A DNA stretch of 64,000 nucleotides from Neobacillus novalis NBRC 102450 (GTDB lineage Bacteria; Bacillota; Bacilli; Bacillales; Cytobacillaceae): contig NZ_BCVP01000022.1 of NCBI RefSeq assembly GCF_001591805.1, positions 1-64,000 of the forward strand, in the 5' to 3' direction. Under the pieces are notes generated by a model. It ran no database searches. It had not been told where the DNA came from and saw only the letters and a list, made by a program, of their open reading frames with translations. Position 1 is the first letter of the stretch. Every line of letters begins with the position of its first letter. Positions 17,953-26,691 of this stretch are shown in pieces. The translations under genes and the position numbers were made by a program.

Positions 17953-18366
17953 ATGAATAGTGATTTTACCCTTGCCATTCATAGTTTAACTTTTCTTGCG
18001 CTACAGCCGGACCGCATGTCAACTAGCGATGCAATTTCGGAAAGTGCTGGCGTCCATCCGGTACGCATTCGAAAAGTGCTAAGTTTGTTAAAAAAACATG
18101 GATTTATTAAATCAAAAGAGGGAACTGGCGGCGGATTTATTTTTGCGCTAGATCTATGTGAAGTGAATCTTTGGGATATATATAAGATAACCTCAGAAGG
18201 TGCACTGCAGCCCAAGTGTCCTGAATCCAATGAAAAGTGTATTGTCGGGGCAAATATGCAAAGAGTCCTATGCAGCATTTTTTTAGGTGTGGAAGAACAT
18301 ATGGGAGAATATTTAAAGGATTATACCATCAAAGAAGTTGTTGATCTTGTTAATAAGCGGCAGTGA
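17953..18366 (+). CDS. Rrf2 family transcriptional regulator
   Basis: 137 residues. The winged helix is clear: AISESAGVHPVRIRKVLSLL (recognition helix region) and GTGGGFIFALD (wing). Close in layout to B. subtilis YwnA. Three Cys occur in the C-terminal half (CPESNEKC and RVLC); the spacing differs from the Fe-S-binding CX5CX5C of IscR, so thiol-based or no metal sensing are both possible. AGGAGG precedes the ATG. The shared operators put the Spx paralogue, this gene and probably the IDEAL gene in one regulon. Confidence 0.9.
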   Translation: MNSDFTLAIHSLTFLALQPDRMSTSDAISESAGVHPVRIRKVLSLLKKHGFIKSKEGTGGGFIFALDLCEVNLWDIYKITSEGALQPKCPESNEKCIVGANMQRVLCSIFLGVEEHMGEYLKDYTIKEVVDLVNKRQ

Positions 18367-18400
18367 CCGGATATAGGACTGCAGACTTCTTTAAATAAAA

Positions 18401-18420
18401 TGTAATAAAAAAAATTACAG
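18401..18420 (+). promoter_or_regulatory. Fourth operator copy, TGTAAT-N7-ATTACA
   Basis: Inverted repeat with the same 7-bp spacing as the three sites at 17076, 17105 and 17849, 60 bp upstream of the IDEAL-domain gene. No convincing -35 was found, so the site may also influence transcription passing from the Rrf2 gene. Confidence 0.6.
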
Positions 18421-18479
18421 ATTAATGAGAGCTGGCATATTCTAAGATGAAACAAAAAAATGAAGAAGGTGAAAAAACG

Positions 18480-18815
18480 ATGTTCTCCAACGAACATACG
18501 ATTTTAAAAACAGGTGATTGGATTAAGGCAGAATCACGGAATGGCGAATTAATAATCGGTTATATTGAATCACTTTCTAGTATTGAAGGAGTAGTGAAGG
18601 TTACTGTTGTTACAAGTGACAATAATCAAACGATTGGCAAAACCATACCTATTTTAAGTAAACGGGTGAAAAAGCTGCCTGTTTCCAATGTAACCAACAA
18701 GACACAAATTGAATTTCTCCTGGACTTGGCATTAGCAACAGGGGATAAGGAATGGTTTTTGGCGCTTTCTTCGGAGTTAAACGCGATGAAGCAGCTTGTT
18801 AATGGAGTCCGTTAA
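18480..18815 (+). CDS. IDEAL domain protein
   Basis: 111 residues. The first 75 form a beta-rich domain beginning FSNEHTILKTGDWIKAES, and the C-terminus has an IDEAL-type motif, IEFLLDLALATGDKEWFLAL. The start at 18480 was preferred because GAAGG sits about ten bases upstream; an ATG at 18447 has none. IDEAL motifs mediate protein-protein contacts in Firmicutes regulators. The position under a shared operator suggests a partner role in the Spx/Rrf2 stress module; that is inference. Confidence 0.75.
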   Translation: MFSNEHTILKTGDWIKAESRNGELIIGYIESLSSIEGVVKVTVVTSDNNQTIGKTIPILSKRVKKLPVSNVTNKTQIEFLLDLALATGDKEWFLALSSELNAMKQLVNGVR

Positions 18816-18834
18816 AACTGCAAAATGAAATGCT

Positions 18835-18886
18835 GGTGCCTGACACCCGGTACGGTAATGCTTTAATGTACCGGGGGTCAGGCACC
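18835..18886. repeat. Type A dispersed palindrome
   Basis: Two 19-base arms, GGTGCCTGACACCCGGTAC and GTACCGGGGGTCAGGCACC, complementary except one position, flank a GGTAATGCTTTAAT loop. Full relatives lie at 22334 and 47575. Confidence 0.85.
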
Positions 18887-19035
18887 GAACTTCCCATTTG
18901 AAATCATTTCCATAAATAAAGTCTCATTGTAGGATTCTGCGCTAACATTTCTGTTCTTTTCATGTATAGTTAAGGTAGAAAAGAAAAAGGCAGATCGAAT
19001 AGTAACGGCTTTTATTATGGGAGTGGAGGATATCG

Positions 19036-19887
19036 ATGAGAAGAATGATTTTGTCGACAGAGAGTGGTGCAGATTTACCAAAAGATTTAGCGGACAAACA
19101 TAATGTTCAAGTGGTCCCGATGCACGTCATCATGGATGGCCAGGATTTTTTAGATGGTTCGTTACCCGTAACGGATATTTATGACTATTATGAGCGGACT
19201 AAAAAAATACCGTCTACAACGTCCACAAATTCCCATGAATATCATGAATTTTTCACGAAAATAAAAAAGGATTACCCTGATTGTATCATTATACATATTG
19301 GTTATACGTCAAAGGCATCTTCTTCCTTCCAAAATGCGATCATCGCATCGGAAGAAATGGACGATATTTTTTTAATTGACGCTTTAAACGTGACAGGGGG
19401 TTTAACTGCTATTGTGATGTATGCAGTTACCTTGTTAGAGAAAGAGCCAACGATTGCACCTGCAAGTTTAGTAGAGAAGATTGAATCTATCGTTCCTAAA
19501 TCAAGACTGGCTTTTGTTCCCGGAAGCTTAGAATTTTTAAGAGCAGGGGGCCGAGTAAGTAATCTAGCTTATCTCGGAGGGGCATTGTTAAAAATAAAGC
19601 CGCGCATTGAATTAATCGAAGGAAATCTTGTTTCAACCAAAAAATATCGTGGAAAAATGGATGGAATTTCAGAAAAACTAATGCGAGATTATTTAAATCA
19701 ATACAATATTGATAGAGAACAACTATACCTCCTATACTCAATCGGACTTGATGAAAGGATTAAGCAACGGATGGATGAAATGGCAAAAGAAGCTGGTTTC
19801 AAAAATGTAAAATGGATGCAGGCTGGGGCTATGATATCTACACACGCTGGACCTGGCGGCTTCGGAATAGCTGGCTTGGAAGTTTAG
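19036..19887 (+). CDS. DegV family fatty-acid-binding protein
   Basis: 283 residues, typical DegV length. Seen are the N-terminal STESGADLPKDLA, the STTSTNSHEYHEFF segment, SFQNAIIASEEM and the C-terminal MISTHAGPGGFGIAGLE with the HxGPG-type lipid headgroup loop. DegV/FakB proteins bind a fatty acid and present it to a fatty acid kinase for phospholipid synthesis. The start lies 15 bases after GGGAGTGGAGG. No FakA kinase gene is nearby. Single gene. Confidence 0.92.
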   Translation: MRRMILSTESGADLPKDLADKHNVQVVPMHVIMDGQDFLDGSLPVTDIYDYYERTKKIPSTTSTNSHEYHEFFTKIKKDYPDCIIIHIGYTSKASSSFQNAIIASEEMDDIFLIDALNVTGGLTAIVMYAVTLLEKEPTIAPASLVEKIESIVPKSRLAFVPGSLEFLRAGGRVSNLAYLGGALLKIKPRIELIEGNLVSTKKYRGKMDGISEKLMRDYLNQYNIDREQLYLLYSIGLDERIKQRMDEMAKEAGFKNVKWMQAGAMISTHAGPGGFGIAGLEV

Positions 19888-19988
19888 GAAGGATCAAGAC
19901 CGATAAAAAAGGCTGGCTCTTGAATCTTGCCTGCCCACTGGTGAGGTAATACTCTAATGCAGCGGGGGATTTCCTTCACAAGAATCGG

Positions 19989-20033
19989 AGTGCCAGGCAC
20001 CATCCATATACCGGATGGTACCTGGCACTTTTT
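19989..20033. repeat. Type C palindrome
   Basis: AGTGCCAGGCACCATCC and GGATGGTACCTGGCACTT form long arms followed by T residues. It can serve as terminator for the DegV gene. Confidence 0.75.
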
Positions 20034-20098
20034 CTCGTTTATTTTGCCAGCGAATTGGAAAACTAAATAGAACGTATTTAATGGATGGGGTGTAACAG

Positions 20099-21064
20099 AT
20101 GACGATTGTACGTCTCGGTTATGTGGCGATGAGCATGGAATTAAAGAATGCGTCTCCCTCACAAACCATGACTTTTGCTCAATTTCAAAAAATTGATGAC
20201 CGGGAAGCCGCCATTCGCAAACTTGAACGTATAGCGCAATCAAATCTCCATAATACACTAAGGATTTTAAAGCACAATGCTGCATCCGACATCCATTTTT
20301 ATCGATTAACTTCCCGTCTTATCCCGTTAGCGAATCATGAAGAACTTCTTGATTGGAAGTATATCGAGCCGCTCCACTCCCACCTATGTGAGATTGGCGA
20401 TTTTGTCCATAAAAACAAGATGAGAGTTGATTTTCACCCAGATCATTTTGTCCTGATTAATTCCCCAAAGAAAGATATTTTAAAAAATTCCATCCAAACG
20501 TTAAAACTTCATTATTTATTACTGAAGGGGATGGGGATTGACCCAGCTCATCGATGTGTTATGCATGTAGGCGGCAATTATAAGGAGACGGAGAAATCAC
20601 TGGAGCGTTTTGTTGATAACTGGATGGTCGTTCCGAGGTCGCTCCAAAACATGATTATGCTTGAAAATGATGATACTTCGTTTACCATGGAGGAAACACT
20701 CTATTTATGTGAAAAATTAGATATTCCGCTCGTATTTGATTACCATCATCACCTTGCCCATCATCAAAATATCGATTGGGAAAGTAACTGGAATCGAGTG
20801 CTTGAAACGTGGAGGCACTCCCAACTCCCTATAAAAATGCATATTTCAAGCCCTAAAAGTGAAAAGGCTTTTCGCCATCATTCAGACTATGTGGACAGTG
20901 ATATGTTTTTCAAATTTCTACAAGTGATTAATGGCAGCATCCCGCAAATTGATTGTATGATTGAGGCGAAAAGAAAAGATGAAGCACTTTTTAAATTGAT
21001 GGAACAGATTCGATCAAGGGAAGATGTTGAAATCATTGATGGTTCTTCATTTTATTTAAGGTGA
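20099..21064 (+). CDS. uvsE: UV damage endonuclease UvsE
   Basis: 321 residues, TIM-barrel UVDE family. Characteristic segments are RLGYVAMSMEL at the N-terminus, RLTSRLIPLANHEEL, RVDFHPDHFVLINSP, MHVGGNYKETEKSLERF, MLENDDTSFTMEETL and FDYHHHLAHH, containing the metal-binding His, Glu and Asp residues. The enzyme nicks DNA 5' of UV photoproducts as an alternative to nucleotide excision repair; in spore formers it is often sporulation-expressed. GGGGTG precedes the ATG. It stands alone. Confidence 0.93.
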   Translation: MTIVRLGYVAMSMELKNASPSQTMTFAQFQKIDDREAAIRKLERIAQSNLHNTLRILKHNAASDIHFYRLTSRLIPLANHEELLDWKYIEPLHSHLCEIGDFVHKNKMRVDFHPDHFVLINSPKKDILKNSIQTLKLHYLLLKGMGIDPAHRCVMHVGGNYKETEKSLERFVDNWMVVPRSLQNMIMLENDDTSFTMEETLYLCEKLDIPLVFDYHHHLAHHQNIDWESNWNRVLETWRHSQLPIKMHISSPKSEKAFRHHSDYVDSDMFFKFLQVINGSIPQIDCMIEAKRKDEALFKLMEQIRSREDVEIIDGSSFYLR

Positions 21065-21163
21065 TACTCTTAGGTATTCCTTTTAATGTTTTATATATGA
21101 GCAATAGAATAGGATTTCTCAAGGGTGGTCGGCACATTCCCAGCAGAAAGGGGGTGATGCTGA

Positions 21164-21271
21164 ATGACAGTTTTTGAAACACTCATGATTACGATTGCAT
21201 TTGCAAGCCAGATCGAAGCCATCCTGCCAATTAACCATAAAAATCAAGGCTTTTTGAAGTCAATCTTGTAA
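21164..21271 (+). CDS. Putative holin-like toxin (Hol-Tox) peptide
   Basis: 35 residues beginning MTVFETLMITIAFASQIEAI, the recognisable start of the small holin-like toxin peptides of Bacillus type I systems, with AAAGGGGGTGAT just upstream. The usual uninterrupted hydrophobic helix is weakened here by Gln and Glu at positions 16 and 18, and the tail (NHKNQGFLKSIL) is atypical, so it may be inactivated. Type I toxins are paired with an antisense RNA; I could not identify the antisense promoter by eye. Confidence 0.6.
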   Translation: MTVFETLMITIAFASQIEAILPINHKNQGFLKSIL

Positions 21272-21302
21272 TGGTATGTTCAACCTTTTTATCAAACCTT
21301 TT

Positions 21303-21352
21303 GGGTCAGTCCCCCGGTAAACTAAAGCTTTAAGGCACCGGTGGACTGACTC
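21303..21352. repeat. Type B dispersed palindrome
   Basis: GGGTCAGTCCCCCGGT and CACCGGTGGACTGACTC arms around an AAACTAAAGCTTTAAGG loop. Confidence 0.8.
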
Positions 21353-21446
21353 CAATGTCATTGATGATAAAGTTTGCCTTTGTTTTTGAAAAAATAGCAC
21401 TTTCGGTATAATAAAAGGAAACAAGACCAGAGATGAGGGTAATCAG

Positions 21447-22322
21447 ATGATGATTGTTATTGAAAATGATTGGTTGAAGGTGGAAATTAGTCCCAATGGG
21501 GCGGAAGTTCGCAAAGTGCAGCATAAGAAAAATGGATTGGACTATATGTGGACGGGAGATACTGCCTATTGGGGACGTGTCTCACCAGTGTTATTTCCGA
21601 TTGTAGGACGTTTAAAGGAAGACGGCTATCAACTAGAGGGTAAGACCTACGAAATGTCACAACATGGATTTTTACGTGATGTGGAATTTGAGGTGGCTGC
21701 GCAGAATTCAACCGAGGTTTCCTTTCGTTTCAGGTCTGGCAGCAGTTACCTTCATGTTTATCCTTACGAGTTTAAAGCGATTATTCGTTATACCCTAATG
21801 GAGGACAATCTTATTGTTGGTTGGGAAATCGAAAATGAAACCAAGGAAGAGATGTTTTTTTCCATTGGTGCCCATCCCGCATTTAGAATTCCACTATTAG
21901 AAAATGAAACTGAGGAGAACTATAATTTGCACTTTATTCCGGCTGCAAACAAGAATGTGAGGGAATATGAGATAGAGAATTCTCTGATTCGCGAGAAAGG
22001 AGTAGTCAATGACTTATCATCGATTCCACTCAATGACTCCCTATTTGCGCATGATGCACTTATTTATAGCAATATTGATCAAGTTACACTGTCATCGAAT
22101 AAGTCGAATCACGGTGTAGAAGTAAGGTTCGATGGATTTCCGTTTGTTGGAATTTGGTCGAAATACACAGATGGTAAAATGGCTCCGTTTGTTTGCATCG
22201 AACCGTGGTACGGTATTGCTGATACATACAATACAAATGGAAACTTGAAAGAGAAATTTGGAATCAATAAGATTGAACCAAAAGAAGCATTCAGGACAGA
22301 GTATATAATGAAGTTTATCTGA
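21447..22322 (+). CDS. Aldose 1-epimerase family protein (LacX-like)
   Basis: 291 residues of the galactose-mutarotase superfamily. Motifs seen: SPNGAEVRKVQHKKNGLDYM, VLFPIVGRLKEDGY, MSQHGFLRDVEF with the first catalytic His, SIGAHPAFRIPL with the second, and CIEPWYGIADT near the C-terminus with the conserved Glu-Pro-Trp. It would interconvert anomers of a sugar; specificity unknown. GAGGG lies upstream. It stands alone between two dispersed repeats. Confidence 0.9.
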   Translation: MMIVIENDWLKVEISPNGAEVRKVQHKKNGLDYMWTGDTAYWGRVSPVLFPIVGRLKEDGYQLEGKTYEMSQHGFLRDVEFEVAAQNSTEVSFRFRSGSSYLHVYPYEFKAIIRYTLMEDNLIVGWEIENETKEEMFFSIGAHPAFRIPLLENETEENYNLHFIPAANKNVREYEIENSLIREKGVVNDLSSIPLNDSLFAHDALIYSNIDQVTLSSNKSNHGVEVRFDGFPFVGIWSKYTDGKMAPFVCIEPWYGIADTYNTNGNLKEKFGINKIEPKEAFRTEYIMKFI

Positions 22323-22333
22323 GACAGAATATT

Positions 22334-22384
22334 GGTGCCTGACCCCCGGTGCGGTAATGCTTTAATGCACCGGGGATCAGCACC
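22334..22384. repeat. Type A dispersed palindrome
   Basis: GGTGCCTGACCCCCGGTGC and GCACCGGGGATCAGCACC arms around the same GGTAATGCTTTAAT loop as at 18835. Confidence 0.85.
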
Positions 22385-22395
22385 AAACTTGCTAT

Positions 22396-22713
22396 TTATC
22401 TTTCCGTTTCAGCATGACGAAAGTCGTTCCCGACGGCATAGACTTCATACCATTGATATGTAGGCGATTTAAACCACTCGTGCATTGACAAATAGACCAA
22501 GTATCCATCATTGCCCTCAGCGTCAAGGAATGACTTAAATATTTTGACCGTTCCAAAACCAAACGTTCGATCCAAATATCCCAGTATTCCATCTCTGACA
22601 ATTGATTTTTTCTCTTCCTTCTCCGTTTTATATTGATCCATGAGCCCGGTAATAAACATGCTCAACAAGACCAAAGTAATCGCGATTAAAACAAAAATTA
22701 ACAATTGGAACAT
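22396..22713 (-). CDS. Hypothetical single-span membrane protein
   Basis: 105 residues. One N-terminal membrane helix (FQLLIFVLIAITLVLLSMFI) precedes a charged linker (KTEKEEKKS) and a soluble domain containing GYLDRTFGFGTVKIF and YQWYEVYAVGNDFRH. The ATG at 22713 follows GGAGG by 11 bases; a GTG at 22722 is too near it. Family not recognised. The adjacent 22.74-23.26 kb holds only repeat halves. Confidence 0.7.
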   Translation of the reverse strand: MFQLLIFVLIAITLVLLSMFITGLMDQYKTEKEEKKSIVRDGILGYLDRTFGFGTVKIFKSFLDAEGNDGYLVYLSMHEWFKSPTYQWYEVYAVGNDFRHAETER

Positions 22714-22968
22714 AAAAAACACGACCTCCTTTATTAGTTAAAATTCAAACAGATAATTATGTATGACAGCAAATTCGATAACTTCTACTAAACTAGGACA
22801 ATCACCTCCGCCACTTATATAGACTGAATTCTTTAAAATTGTACCTCCAATAGACAGGCTAAGGTGTGATGTAAATTATAATTGCATTCATTTGGCGGTT
22901 AAATTGAAAAAGTGTAACAAAACTTTCGAAATTTAAAACGCGGGGACAGAAAATGGCCATTGCCTAGC

Positions 22969-23100
22969 ATCAGGGGTCAGGCACCAAACTTTTGAGTATT
23001 GCATTATCAGAGATTATGGAATAATCGTCTTAATCCTTGGAGGCACCCTGTTCGTTGGGCAAAGAGTAAGAAAAAGGGATTGCACCGGGGGTCAGGCACC
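22969..23100. repeat. Two right halves of the type A repeat
   Basis: CAGGGGTCAGGCACCAAACTT at about 22971 and CACCGGGGGTCAGGCACC at about 23083 are each a right arm without its left partner. A left half alone occurs at 9632-9667. They indicate decay or rearrangement in this gap; nothing else is visible from 22.74 to 23.26 kb. Confidence 0.65.
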
Positions 23101-23261
23101 AACTTTCTAGGGATATAAATCGGACCACAAAAGAAGAGTATTAAAAAGGGGAGTGGAGGGTGGATGTAGAATAAGTTAAGGGAATAAATTTCTTGGTAGA
23201 GAGGTCATATTAATTCTGAACTAGAATTATTAAAAAATATGTAAACTGGGAGGCGGTTTCT

Positions 23262-23606
23262 TTGGAAGAAAAAGATCTTTGGATGGGGAAGCCATTTTTC
23301 TTTGGTTTTCCGTCTTTTACGAAATATCGGATAACAAATCAAAGGCTTATTATTGAAAAAGGAGTTTTCACCAAAATTACCAATGAAATTGAATTATTCC
23401 GGGTTCGTGATATTCAAGTGAAACGAAATTTGGTAGAGAGAATCTTTGGATTCGGGGATATTACGGTTTTGTCCACTGATCATATGAATAGCGTTATTCT
23501 GCTTAAAAATATTAAAAAATCAGTTGAAGTGAAAGACATTATTCGTAATGCTGTTATGGAGCAACGAAATATTCAAAGACTTGAGATTGATGATATCCAT
23601 CAGTAA
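23262..23606 (+). CDS. Bacterial PH domain protein
   Basis: 114 residues. SFTKYRITNQRLIIEKGVF, EIELFRVRDIQVKRNLVERI and GFGDITVLSTD are the hallmark strands of the bPH_2 (YdbS/YdbT-like) domain. Unlike YdbT-type proteins it has no membrane segment. The TTG start follows GGGAGG. Bacterial PH domains bind membranes or peptides; the role here is unknown. Confidence 0.85.
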   Translation: MEEKDLWMGKPFFFGFPSFTKYRITNQRLIIEKGVFTKITNEIELFRVRDIQVKRNLVERIFGFGDITVLSTDHMNSVILLKNIKKSVEVKDIIRNAVMEQRNIQRLEIDDIHQ

Positions 23607-23711
23607 TAAGTTTCTTTTTCACTGCAAGCTCTTAAAGCCTGCAGTAATATCAATCTCAAAGGATTAATAAACATAGAGACAATTAAAAAGTACCCAATAA
23701 AAGAGTAACAG

Positions 23712-23870
23712 GTCCCGTTCCCTATCGCAAAATGTAAATTTGCAACCCAAAATGTAAGGTAAAGTGCACATCAAAAAGCACCGCAATTGCATAACGGGTT
23801 CCGTTTCCTATCACAAACATTAAAAATGTAAGTTAAATTGAGTGCCAATTTGCATATGAAATTGTCACTA
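23712..23870 (+). repeat. Type D repeat, two copies, left side of the cassette region
   Basis: GGTCCCGTTCCCTATCGCAA at 23711 and AACGGGTTCCGTTTCCTATC at 23803 start two related elements, each followed by A-rich sequence with AATGTAA motifs. The same sequence occurs inverted at 34225-34340 and 34985-35042, on the other side of the array. Confidence 0.75.
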
Positions 23871-23937
23871 ATTTTTTACTGGTGTAGAGCCATCAGTACG
23901 GAATTCACATTAAAATTTTTATGGGAAAATGCACCCT

Positions 23938-23977
23938 AAATTGTAGGGGTACAACAGCCATTGTACCCCTACAATTT
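23938..23977. repeat. Perfect 17-bp hairpin
   Basis: AAATTGTAGGGGTACAA, loop CAGCCA, TTGTACCCCTACAATTT. A long perfect stem with only a weak T tail, standing alone just before the cassette array. It could be a terminator or a recombination or replication structure. Confidence 0.8.
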
Positions 23978-24061
23978 TACCTTCAATTTGATATACAAAT
24001 AGTCTTACAGAAAATGCTTAGAAGGCACGTTATAATTGGATATATATATGTTAAGATTAAA

Positions 24062-24114
24062 TAAAGTTTGTGAAAAAATGTACTCACGCTAATGGGGCAG
24101 GTTAGTTGAACAAC
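24062..24114 (+). repeat. Cassette-border repeat E1
   Basis: AAAGTTTGTGAAAAAATGTA is followed by CTAA-TGGGGCAGG-TTAG and TTGAACAA. The leader AAGTTTGTGAA recurs at 25745 and 34099, giving a longer shared element of about 50 bp. Confidence 0.8.
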
Positions 24115-24172
24115 AAAGGGATAAAGGTGCAATGTTTTTTTACAAAATGGTTTAGAGAAAGGTGCGTTTCAG

Positions 24173-24307
24173 GTGGAAACTTACTCAATATCAAATTACA
24201 AGGGACTAGCGGACCTAGATTCACTCCCAACCCTGGTTAACAATAAATCTTTGCTCATTTACATCACCCCCAATCTAATGAATATAACTCCATTATTCCG
24301 AAATTAA
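24173..24307 (+). CDS. Possible small ORF (44 aa)
   Basis: A GTG-initiated frame starting MEYTYSISN-like text (codons for METYSISNYKGLADLD) ends at 24307. AAAGGTG lies about nine bases upstream. It has no recognised motif and could be a remnant. The rest of 24.3-24.8 kb shows no gene. Confidence 0.25.
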   Translation: METYSISNYKGLADLDSLPTLVNNKSLLIYITPNLMNITPLFRN

Positions 24308-24846
24308 TTCCAGTTACACTTACTATGAGGTGCTAGGTATTTGGGGTATTTTGGATTACTTTTAGGATGAATCTTACATGATGCAGAAATTAGATAGTAA
24401 AGTCCTTAATATAACTGATACACAACGAGCATCTATAGACAATTACTTATAAGATAGTGTGTAAAATTAAAAAGCACCCTCAAAAGGATGCTTATGCTTT
24501 ATTCCTATTGGAAAGTCTATGCCGATTTAATGAAATTTGTTAATGGACAGATTGGACCGGGTTATAGAATAATTATATTCTTAACAGGCTGTTGATCTGA
24601 CCTTAATTCTTACACTTTCATGGCTGCTAGTGGTGGCAATGTTTTTTTATTGTTATCGGTTATATGGTTCCAGAAATATTAAGTTTATGTTGTTTAATGT
24701 CTGCGTTATAATTAAAGTATGTTGTCATAATTTTTGTAAGATTGTCAGAAATGTTCTTTAAGCTAAAAACATAGTTGTAAAAGATTTGCCTAACCTTGGG
24801 ATTATACATATTAACGAAAATACACCAATTAGAGGAGATGAAATTA

Positions 24847-25431
24847 TTGTCAATAGAAACGTTATCGAAAAACACAGTGGAAGTTTTTAGTGCTATTATT
24901 AGGGAGCCCAATTGGGATAAAATGGAGCTGTTAGAAGGGATTAAAAAGATTTTATTACAAGCAAGAGACAGTGTGGATTCTCCTGAAGCGTACTTAGAGT
25001 CACTTTTGGTAAATGTTACCCTTCAATATGCCTATACCAATACTGCCATATCTTTCTTAATGCAGTGTATTGAAGAAGAGAAGTTTCTCTTGTATGAAAG
25101 CTTCCAATCAATCATGGCAAATGTTCCTCAACAAGTGAAAGATTCTAATTTCATAGCCGAAAACATGCCTAGGTTAAAGGAGCTAGTATATAAAGGCTCA
25201 ACCATTGAAGAGCAAGTAGCCAATGCAGAAAGTGTTTATTTCCATACCAAGCTAGTAAACGATTTATTGATTGGATTTATCGGGATATTCCTGGAAACGA
25301 ATAATAGGGAGCATATGGAGAGTTACTTGGAATATTCCTCAAAAGTAGTTGTTGATGCCGTAATGCACTTTTGCCAAACTTATTCTAATCATATTTTAGA
25401 AGAGATAAACTCGATGAATTCGACTAAATAG
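24847..25431 (+). CDS. Hypothetical all-helical protein (cassette gene)
   Basis: 194 residues, predicted entirely helical, acidic, without signal peptide or membrane segment. It reads SIETLSKNTVEVFSAIIREP near the start and VVVDAVMHFCQTYSNHILEE near the end. TTG at 24847 is nine bases after GAGGAG; the ATG at 24838 abuts that site. No family recognised. It lies between cassette repeats E1 and E2 and is followed by a terminator at 25591. Confidence 0.7.
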   Translation: MSIETLSKNTVEVFSAIIREPNWDKMELLEGIKKILLQARDSVDSPEAYLESLLVNVTLQYAYTNTAISFLMQCIEEEKFLLYESFQSIMANVPQQVKDSNFIAENMPRLKELVYKGSTIEEQVANAESVYFHTKLVNDLLIGFIGIFLETNNREHMESYLEYSSKVVVDAVMHFCQTYSNHILEEINSMNSTK

Positions 25432-25590
25432 AAAGTTCCTGGTCCTGAAAGTCTATGTAAATCTAAGCTCCTCCAAACACAAGGTCTTGTTTGAGCCAGT
25501 GAACAAGCTACACGAGCGAGTAATAAGCAGTTAGTAAACTTAATATGTAATTACTTTCTTATCAAACTGTTTCGCTTCCACTGAAGCAAT

Positions 25591-25617
25591 TAACGCCGCT
25601 TTTCAGCGGCGTTTCTG
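25591..25617 (+). terminator. Rho-independent terminator
   Basis: AACGCCGC-TTTTCA-GCGGCGTTTCT about 160 bp after the helical cassette gene. Confidence 0.75.
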
Positions 25618-25744
25618 CGTGATTATGAAGTTGATTAATAATCTTTTAGATTTAGGAAATTCCGGTTGCGCATAAATAGTCGTTTATAATGCTTCGTTGG
25701 TGTCAACAGAGTTTCCAGAACCATACTAACTAAGAAGTAAATGT

Positions 25745-25797
25745 AAGTTTGTGAACATTTGTACTTAAACTATAGGGTGCAATAGTTGAACATAGAC
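25745..25797 (+). repeat. Cassette-border repeat E2
   Basis: AAGTTTGTGAACATTTGTAC leads into AACTAT-AGGGTGCA-ATAGTT-GAACA. The stem is perfect but differs from E1 and E8 by paired changes. Confidence 0.8.
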
Positions 25798-25852
25798 TTA
25801 CGTTGGGATTGAATTTGACTGTGTTAAATAAACGTATCTTAGGAGAAGAAAA

Positions 25853-26190
25853 ATGAATTACGAAGAAATTGAAATTAAAAAGAATGAGGAATATTTTCAA
25901 TTAATTGATACTGGAGTAATAGAAAACGTGATTCGAGGATTGCTTGGTCAAGCACATTACGGTGAGGGATTTCGATTAATTCAGGATATATTAGTGAAAT
26001 TTAGTAACAGTGAAAATGAAAATATTCGTGGCATAGCCATTCTTTGCTTCGGACATCTTGCAAGGAGATATGGGAAATTGACAAGACTCTCGTTTTACCA
26101 ATCGTAAATAAAGGACTTGAGGACAAAAGTAGTTATGTCCAAGGTCATTCGAATTTGGCATTAGATGATATTAATTTCTTTGTAAAATAA
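25853..26190 (+). pseudogene. HEAT-repeat-like protein, frameshifted (cassette gene)
   Basis: The open frame (84 residues to 26107) begins MNYEEIEIKKNEEYFQLIDT and has a HEAT-like helix pair with a conserved NIRGIAILCFGHLARRYGKL. After GGGAAATTGAC the homologous text continues in another frame as DKTLVLPIVNKGLEDKSSYV and ends LALDDINFFVK at 26190. One lost base near 26083 explains the break. Such small HEAT proteins are often immunity or accessory proteins; this is only an analogy. AGGAGAAG precedes the ATG. Confidence 0.7.
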
Positions 26191-26559
26191 ACGAACCTTC
26201 TTCAACTCCCATGAAAATAAAAACTGAAAAAGTGCATACGAAAATAGACCCAGAAAAACCAGTTTTTAAAAAAGGCTGAGCCTCTTGAAGGATCGAATAT
26301 AGAGTTAGCAGATGTATCGAATTGTCATCCCCTTCTACCTAAAATGAAATAGGTAAAGCTGGCGCAACAACCAGAAAAAGGATTAATCTCCCATAAGTGC
26401 TACCCTTAAAGGGTGCGACAGTCGGTGGTACACCGTGGTCGTTGGAGTCAGACTAACGGATGGGCTCAAAGGCACCATAGTTCAAAGACCTTCTTCGCCA
26501 GCATTAAAACAGTATAGACTGCCTGTTCCATTTTCATTCTCTGTGGTGCAGCGCCGTTT

Positions 26560-26640
26560 TTGCGCTACATGGATGGCTAACGGGTGCTTTAATCGAATAA
26601 GAAGCCAAGGACTACTGTAAAAGTGGTCTTTAATTTTTAT
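26560..26640 (+). repeat. Cassette-border half repeat, gene-end type
   Basis: GGCTAACGGGTGCTTTAATC is followed by a CCAAGGACTA / TAAAAGTGGTC imperfect hairpin and T residues. The preceding 26.2-26.56 kb has no gene I can recognise. Confidence 0.65.
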
Positions 26641-26649
26641 TCGCATACA

Positions 26650-26661
26650 GAACGTTAGTTC
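26650..26661 (+). promoter_or_regulatory. Putative LexA (SOS) box
   Basis: GAAC-GTTA-GTTC matches the core of the Gram-positive LexA site (CGAACNNNNGTTCG) with one outer mismatch and lies next to a TATGAT -10, 31 bp before the YolD-like gene. YolD genes in Bacillus usually accompany SOS-induced Y-family polymerase genes, which supports the call. Confidence 0.7.
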
Positions 26662-26691
26662 GTATATGATATACCCAAAGGAGGCGATTAT

